Position numbers and translations under genes: made by a program. A stretch of 64,000 nucleotides of DNA from Saccharomycopsis crataegensis (Eukaryota > Ascomycota > Saccharomycetes > Ascoideales > Saccharomycopsidaceae). Under the pieces are notes generated by a model. That model ran no database searches, had not been told where the DNA came from, and saw nothing but the letters and a program-made list of their open reading frames with translations. Location: NCBI RefSeq assembly GCF_037102585.1, contig NW_027043832.1, positions 39,137 to 103,136 of the forward strand. The letters run 5' to 3'. This document shows, piece after piece, positions 58,743 through 64,000 of this stretch (position 1 is the first letter of the stretch; every line of letters begins with the position of its first letter).

Positions 58743-61700
58743 GTCCTTTTTCTGGTGAGATCTCAGGTATTGATGGTAGTTCTCTCGAGGCTCAAGGTAT
58801 CGGGTCTGCGGTGTTTAAGTTACGTGATAACACCAGTATCGAAATCAAGGATGCTTATTATGTTCCAGGGTCAAAGGCCAATTTGATTTCTGTTTCCAAG
58901 GCTACTCTGAATGGTGCAAGATTATTATTTGAAGGAAACAAGGTGAAAATGTACCCTGAAAAGAAAGTGGTTGCTGTTAAAGATCCAGTTATGAGTGATC
59001 TTTATGCTTTGCACACCAGTGTCGATGGTGTGGCATTTAACAGTGTTGATAAGAGCGGGTTGTGGCACCAGAGATTAGGCCATCCCAGTATGAATATTAT
59101 GAACAAGTTCAATCTGATGTTTCATTTGGTGAAAGGTAAACTTTACAGTGAAGATTCTGTGCAGTTATGTGAAAGCTGCTTGACAAGTAAAGGGGTTACC
59201 AGAAGACCAAAGAGCGGGAAGGGTGCTAAACCACAACAGCCTTTACAATTGTTGCATATGGACGTGTGTGGCCCAATCAATTATGGGTCTATTGATTCGA
59301 GCAAATATTTTCTCACTATTGTCGACGGGTATTCCAAGTTTGTGGAGGTCAAGTGTTTGAAAAACAAGTCAGAGTGTGCTGACAGGATTATTGAGTTTAT
59401 TACATACACCGAAACAAAGTTCAAGTCTCAGGGAAAAGAGTTTACCGTGGGAACTATCCGCACTGATAATGGTGGTGAATTTGTTACAGGAAAGTTGCAT
59501 GATTTCATGAGAAGCAAAGGTATTGCCCATGAGTTGACTGTGCCACACCATAGTTATCAAAATGGTGTTGCTGAAAGAATGCATCGGACAATTCAAGACA
59601 AAACTAGGTCTTTAATTATTGGGGCTTCTATGCCGGTTCCATTTGTGGTCTGAAGGTGTCCGCACGGCTGTTTATTTGATTAACAGGACGCCATCCCGCG
59701 TTATTAATTTCCACACACCATATGGTCGTTGGTATGGATACAAGCCGGGCCTTGACCATCTTCGCTGCTTTGGTTCCCTTGCATATGTGGTTATACCAAA
59801 CAGTTTGAGAAATGGAAAATTTGATGCTACCGCCAAGGTTGGAGTGATGCTCGGGTATGATAGAGATCACTGTGCGTACAGAATTTTTGATCCTGCTGCC
59901 AACAAGATTATTGTGGCGACTCAGGTCAGATTTGATGAGTCAAGATATTACTATCAGGATGTGAAGCGAGTCACTGATGTGGATACCGAGATTGCTAAGG
60001 TAAGCAGCTCTGGTGGTATGGGTTTTGCTGGTGGCGTTGCACCAGGCCCTGTTATAAGTGATCCAGACTTAGAGGATGTTGCAAGTGAGATCTCGGTTGA
60101 TGATGAACGAATGGTTTCCGATTTGGATGATTCAGAAAGAGAGTCCACTGTTTCCTCAAGCAAAGACGTGGAAATGAGAATCATAGACGATGATGAGGAT
60201 GCCACTGGAGAGTTAATCCCATCAAGGATGGTTTCAGAAGAGTTCAAGTTGGTTACTGCTACAAAAAGGAAAAGATCATCGGGTTCTAGGCCCAAGAAAA
60301 GTACAGGTTTGATTAAAAGAAATCCATTTGGGATCTTGGCAGAAGTTGAACAAGAATCTGATACATTCAGTTCAGATTCAGAGAGGGAAATTGCTATTGA
60401 GAAACCACAAAGGAAGAAATACAGAAACGACAGTAGCTCAAAAGAGCTTACTTCTTTTGTTCCTAATGGTAGTAGCAATGACAACTTGGTGGTTTCGGAA
60501 ATTGAGCCACATGTTGAACAGCCAAGTGATTGTGATGAGGAATCAGAACTGAATGATGATGCCGAAGGCAAGTTGTTAGAGTACAAACCTGTGAATTATG
60601 TTGCCTCTTGTTTTATGGCTGGTGAAGCTGCTGCTTTGGCTGGTGGAAGTGATGTTCCTGGAAATTATAAGGAAGCCATGAAGAGCAACGAAAGTGCAGA
60701 ATGGAAGCGCGCTTGTGACGAAGAAATTGCGGCTCACAAGGAGAATTCCACTTATGAATTGGTCGAGTTGCCGAAAGGAAGAAAGCCAATTACATGTCGT
60801 TGGGTCTTGGCAAAGAAAGATAACGGAGTCTTCAAGGGAAGACTTGTTGCTCGAGGATTCACACAGGTGAAGGGTATTGACTACAATGAGACATTCTCAC
60901 CTGTGGTGCGTTATGAATCTATCAGGTTGATGTTGAGTATTGCAGCTAAGAATGGAATGGCAGTTCATCAGATGGATGTGAAAACTGCATTCCTCAACGG
61001 ATCTCTTCAGGAAGAATTATACATGACTCAACCAGAAGGGTATGTGGTTAAAGGAAGGGAAACCAGTGCCTTGAGATTGAAGAAAAGCTTGTATGGTTTG
61101 AAACAGGCTCCCTTGGTGTGGAATGAAAGAATCCACAGTGTTTTGTCGTCGCTTGGTTTTGTCAGAAACGGTGCTGAATATTGTCTATATTCAAGGAAAT
61201 CCGAAAAGTCTTTTGTGATGATTGCGCTTTACGTTGATGATTTATTGATAACTGGTACCTCAGATTTTGCCATCAGGAAAGTGAAAAGTGAATTGATGAA
61301 TGTCTTCAAGATGAAGGACTTGGGAATAGTCAGGAAATTTTTGGGTATCAATATCTCGCAAGATAATGGAGGTATTAACATGAGCTTGAAAGACTATATT
61401 GGCTGTATGTTAAAGGAATTTGGAATGGAGAATTGCAACCCAGATAAGACGCCTACTATTGCTGGTCAGGAGCTCACCTTGGTGGACAACAGTGCTGAGG
61501 ATTGTGATGCCACAGCTTACAGATCTTTGGTTGGAAAATTATTGTTTGCTGCTAATACTGTTAGAAGCGATATCAGCTATATCGTCGGTGTTCTATCCAG
61601 ATACCTCAAGGAACCAAAGGAGGTGCATTATAAGGCAGCAAAGAGAGTTTTAAGATACTTGAAAGGAACCAAAGATTTGGGAATAAGATATGAGGCTGGC

Positions 61701-62186
61701 AATAATGATAACGGTGAGCTTCTTGGATACTGTGATGCTGACTGGGCTGGAGATAAGTCAGACAGAAAGTCTACTACTGGGTTTGTGTTCAAATATGCCA
61801 ATGGTGCAATCACATGGAGATCTAAGAAGCAAGCTACTGTTGCTCTTTCTACGGCAGAGGCTGAATACATGTCACTAAGTGAAGGAGTCAAGGAAGCATT
61901 ATGGCTAATGCAAGTGTTCAAGGAATTTGGGATCAATACTGGTCCAGTGAGGATGTTTGACGATAACCAAGGGTGTATTGAGATGGCAAAGCATCCAGCT
62001 TTCCATCATCGCACCAAACACATTGACATCAGGACTCACTTTATCAGGGACCACATTGGATCTGGCTCTATCAATTTGGAGTACTTGAGCACTGGTGTTA
62101 TGATTGCTGATATGTTTACAAAAGGTCTTGCTGCCCCTCAATTCTTGGAGTTGAGAAGGCTCTGTGGTATGGAGACTTTGAATTGA
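58743..62186 (+). pseudogene. Copia Pol (integrase, RT, RNase H), 5'-truncated and frameshifted
   Basis: The frame is open from the LTR junction. Integrase zinc region LWHQRLGHPS...CESC, catalytic Asp (MDVCGP), Asp (RTDNGGEF) and Glu (VAERMHR), then a one-base shift near 59636 (ccggttccatttgtgg, an extra base) between two frames (ending 59653 and starting 59619). After it: acidic linker, RT with RWVLAKK, QMDVKTAFLNG, KSLYGLKQAP and YVDD, and RNase H with CDADWAGD, STAEAEY and DNQGC. Integrase before RT is the copia order. Polypurine tract GAGAGAGGG precedes the 3' LTR. Inactive by truncation and frameshift. Confidence 0.95.
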
Positions 62187-62193
62187 GAGAGGG

Positions 62194-62626
62194 TGTTGAG
62201 TTGGCAATCCAAAGTTATGTGGTTAGTCATTGTTCATGGAACCTTCTAGAACTTATGGAACCTTCTAGAACTTATGGAACCTTCTAGAACTTATGGAACC
62301 TTCTAGAACTTATGGAACCTTCTAGAACTCATGGAACCTTCTAGAACTTATGGAACCTTCTAGAACTTATGGAACCTTCTAGAATTCCATGGAACATTCT
62401 AGAGCTTATGGAACCTTCTAGAATTCCATGGAACATTCTAGAGCTTATGGAACCTTCTAGAACCCATTGAGATTAATATAAATATGGGCCATGCCCCCAT
62501 AGTCTGAGTTTGTCCTTTATATAATTTAGATAGTTAACAAGTAAAACAAGTATAACAAGGGAATAAATATTATTGAATATTATTGTTATCAATGTCTTTT
62601 GTAACTAGAGTTACAAAACTACAACA
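62194..62626 (+). repeat. Copia 3' LTR with twelve 19-bp HSE-like repeats
   Basis: Repeat block about 62236-62462: most units are GAACCTTCTAGAACTTATG, some are GAATTCCATGGAACATTCTAGAGC variants. Each regular unit holds GAA-cc-TTC-ta-GAA. Ends CTACAACA at 62626, directly followed by L1 sequence. Confidence 0.95.
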
Positions 62627-63837
62627 TTGAGTTCTTCCATTGTTATGGAGGAATCCATTTTTCTCTTCTCTTCAGGAGATATTCCTTGGGTTGGAATCAC
62701 GTCCTGAAGATATTTATGTATTTTTTTTGTGTCCTTTGTTCCTCTGGTTCCATCAAACAAGTCCATATAATATTCAGTTGCTATTTTCATTATCTCTTCA
62801 TGAGATTGGACTAGTGACCCTTCTACATCTTTTAGCTGTTTTATTGGGCGTTGTTCTTGATATTGGTGGAAAACTTGGTTAATATGTTGATAATATTCCG
62901 TCACTTTATCAAGTTCAGGCACTTTCACTTTTTTCAACATGTGTTTGAGTTTTTCTGCTTTGCATTTAATATCAATTATTAATTCATCGGTTCCTTGGAT
63001 ATCTTCATTTATAGATTGGTGCCTGAGAACATTAATGATTCTGTCGGTCAATCTATATCTCTTCATATTATAGTAAGCCTTGGATGAAGTTAAAGTCAAC
63101 TCCACTGTAACTGAATCATGTGTGGATCTTTTCCCAAAATGATTTGTTTGTGTCATATTCCATTTGTTTTCTTTGTTTTTTAAGAAGCTCCCAGTGATAT
63201 AGAACCTATCCAATCTCCGGCTTTTCCCTAATTCTGATGCTTTATTAGTGAATGTTTTCTTGATGTTATGTTTGATTGAATTGAATGAGTCGTTCAAGTT
63301 CAACAAAGTAATGAGATTAGTTAAGGATTCAGCAACTGAGTCTTCACGGCTTCTATAATTTAGGGAGTCCGAACGATCAATAAAATTATTAAAATCACCA
63401 GCTAACATGATGTTGATTGTCTTTCCTGGGAATCTAGTTTGAAGATTCTGATGTTGGGCAAGTAAACTGAGTTTGAGCTGATCATGGATCTGATTTTGCT
63501 TTTGGTATTGATTTGGATTATACAAGTTTATAATCCAGAGTGCTTGGTTATTTTCTAATTCAATTAAGACATCCGTGATGTGTTTTTGGAGTTCATGTTG
63601 GACAGTAATACCTGCTAATTTGGATCCTAACACTGGAATAGAATCATCAACAATTATTGCTGTTCTGGAACAGGTTGAATTATAGTATATGACTTTGTTA
63701 TCGAACTGAAACGAAAAGTCTTCTGATAGATTTAGTTCTTGGAGCAAAGACACATTGGATTTTTGGGTGAAACTTATTACCAACTGGTCGCTGATACGAC
63801 TCCGTTGTATATTTTGAGTATTGATTTTAATAATCAT
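62627..63837 (-). pseudogene. L1 ORF2, 5' part only (second L1 copy)
   Basis: About 404 codons nearly identical to residues 1-404 of the intact L1 ORF2 (a few substitutions such as Lys to Asn near 182). Covers the endonuclease and the linker; the RT is lost at the copia junction (62627). Confidence 0.95.
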
Positions 63838-63842
63838 TATGT

Positions 63843-64000
63843 TTATTCATTGGAATTTTGATTTGTCTGTTTGTTTCTGGTTGCATCAGCTTCCAGAATT
63901 GACAAATCATCATTGGTTGGTGTTAATTCTGTTTTCTCATGTACTGGAATTTCATCACCCAGTAGCATTTCATCCTCCTCATATTCTTCTGAATCCTCAT
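63843..64000 (-). CDS. L1 ORF1, C-terminal part (partial, leaves window)
   Basis: Same as 48115-48272, ending with the same TAA and five-base gap to ORF2. It encodes the acidic Asp/Glu-rich C-terminus. No lesion in the visible part. Confidence 0.9.
   Translation of the reverse strand, partial: EDSEEYEEDEMLLGDEIPVHEKTELTPTNDDLSILEADATRNKQTNQNSNE

Larger units (their letters stand above)
58387..62626 (+). mobile_element. Ty1/copia LTR retrotransposon, 5'-deleted
   Basis: LTRs of 356 bp (5') and 433 bp (3'), the difference being four 19-bp repeat units. The 5' LTR is followed directly by pol sequence from just before the integrase zinc region: primer-binding site, gag and protease are missing. 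Both outer flanks are L1 in the same orientation, but about 2.2 kb of L1 is missing between them and there is no target duplication. So this is a rearranged locus rather than a simple insertion. Confidence 0.92.

Overview
The window looks like a transposon-dense, AT-rich stretch of a budding-yeast-type nuclear genome. Seven tRNA genes resemble Saccharomyces tRNAs in sequence, and four carry an intron next to the anticodon. The retroelements (Ty3/gypsy and Ty1/copia LTR elements, two-ORF LINEs with zinc-knuckle ORF1 proteins like the Zorro elements of Candida) and a Tc1/IS630-type DNA transposon are families known from yeasts. I found no convincing host protein gene; the species cannot be named from this.

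Layout, left to right. 1-4071: Ty3/gypsy element G1, copy A (minus, cut by the window edge). 4079-8236: head-to-head rearranged pieces of a non-autonomous gypsy derivative (G3) joined at a solo copia LTR, ending 13 bp upstream of tRNA-Pro. 8400-11014: a solo LTR (family 4) split by DNA transposon M1. 11040-13370: repeats, solo copia LTRs and two degraded open frames of unknown origin. 13385-31666: tRNA-Val, a complete G3 element, then two G1 copies (B plus, C minus, C carrying M2) lying tail to tail around a LINE fragment, then a solo LTR and tRNA-Trp/tRNA-Gly. 31964-39808: repeats, LTR-5 fold-back, LINE family L3, a truncated L1. 39869-40026: tRNA-Asp/tRNA-Lys. 40142-44350: LINE family L5 between inverted LTR-5 copies. 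44444-49413: a LINE (L1) with both reading frames intact. 49444-54408: an intact gypsy element (G2) with 5-bp target duplication and apparently identical LTRs, 10 bp upstream of tRNA-Ile. 54600-56891: DNA transposon M3 with an intact transposase. 57048-64000: LTR and LINE pieces, a 5'-deleted copia element, and the 5' half of a second L1.

Biology. The two gypsy families (G1, G2/G3) sit 10-14 bp upstream of tRNA genes at all five tRNA loci, and at two loci a later element landed between an earlier one and the tRNA, so these are repeatedly used integration sites. Likely still-competent elements are G2 (with a textbook -1 frameshift signal between gag and pol), L1 at 44444-49413, and transposon M3. 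The most striking regulatory-looking structure is in the copia LTR: a 19-bp repeat, 3 to 12 copies per LTR, each containing a perfect three-unit heat-shock element. Other unusual structures are the inverted G1 pair whose arms share LTR differences, and tandem ~80-bp repeats in G3 whose hairpins vary in a compensatory way.
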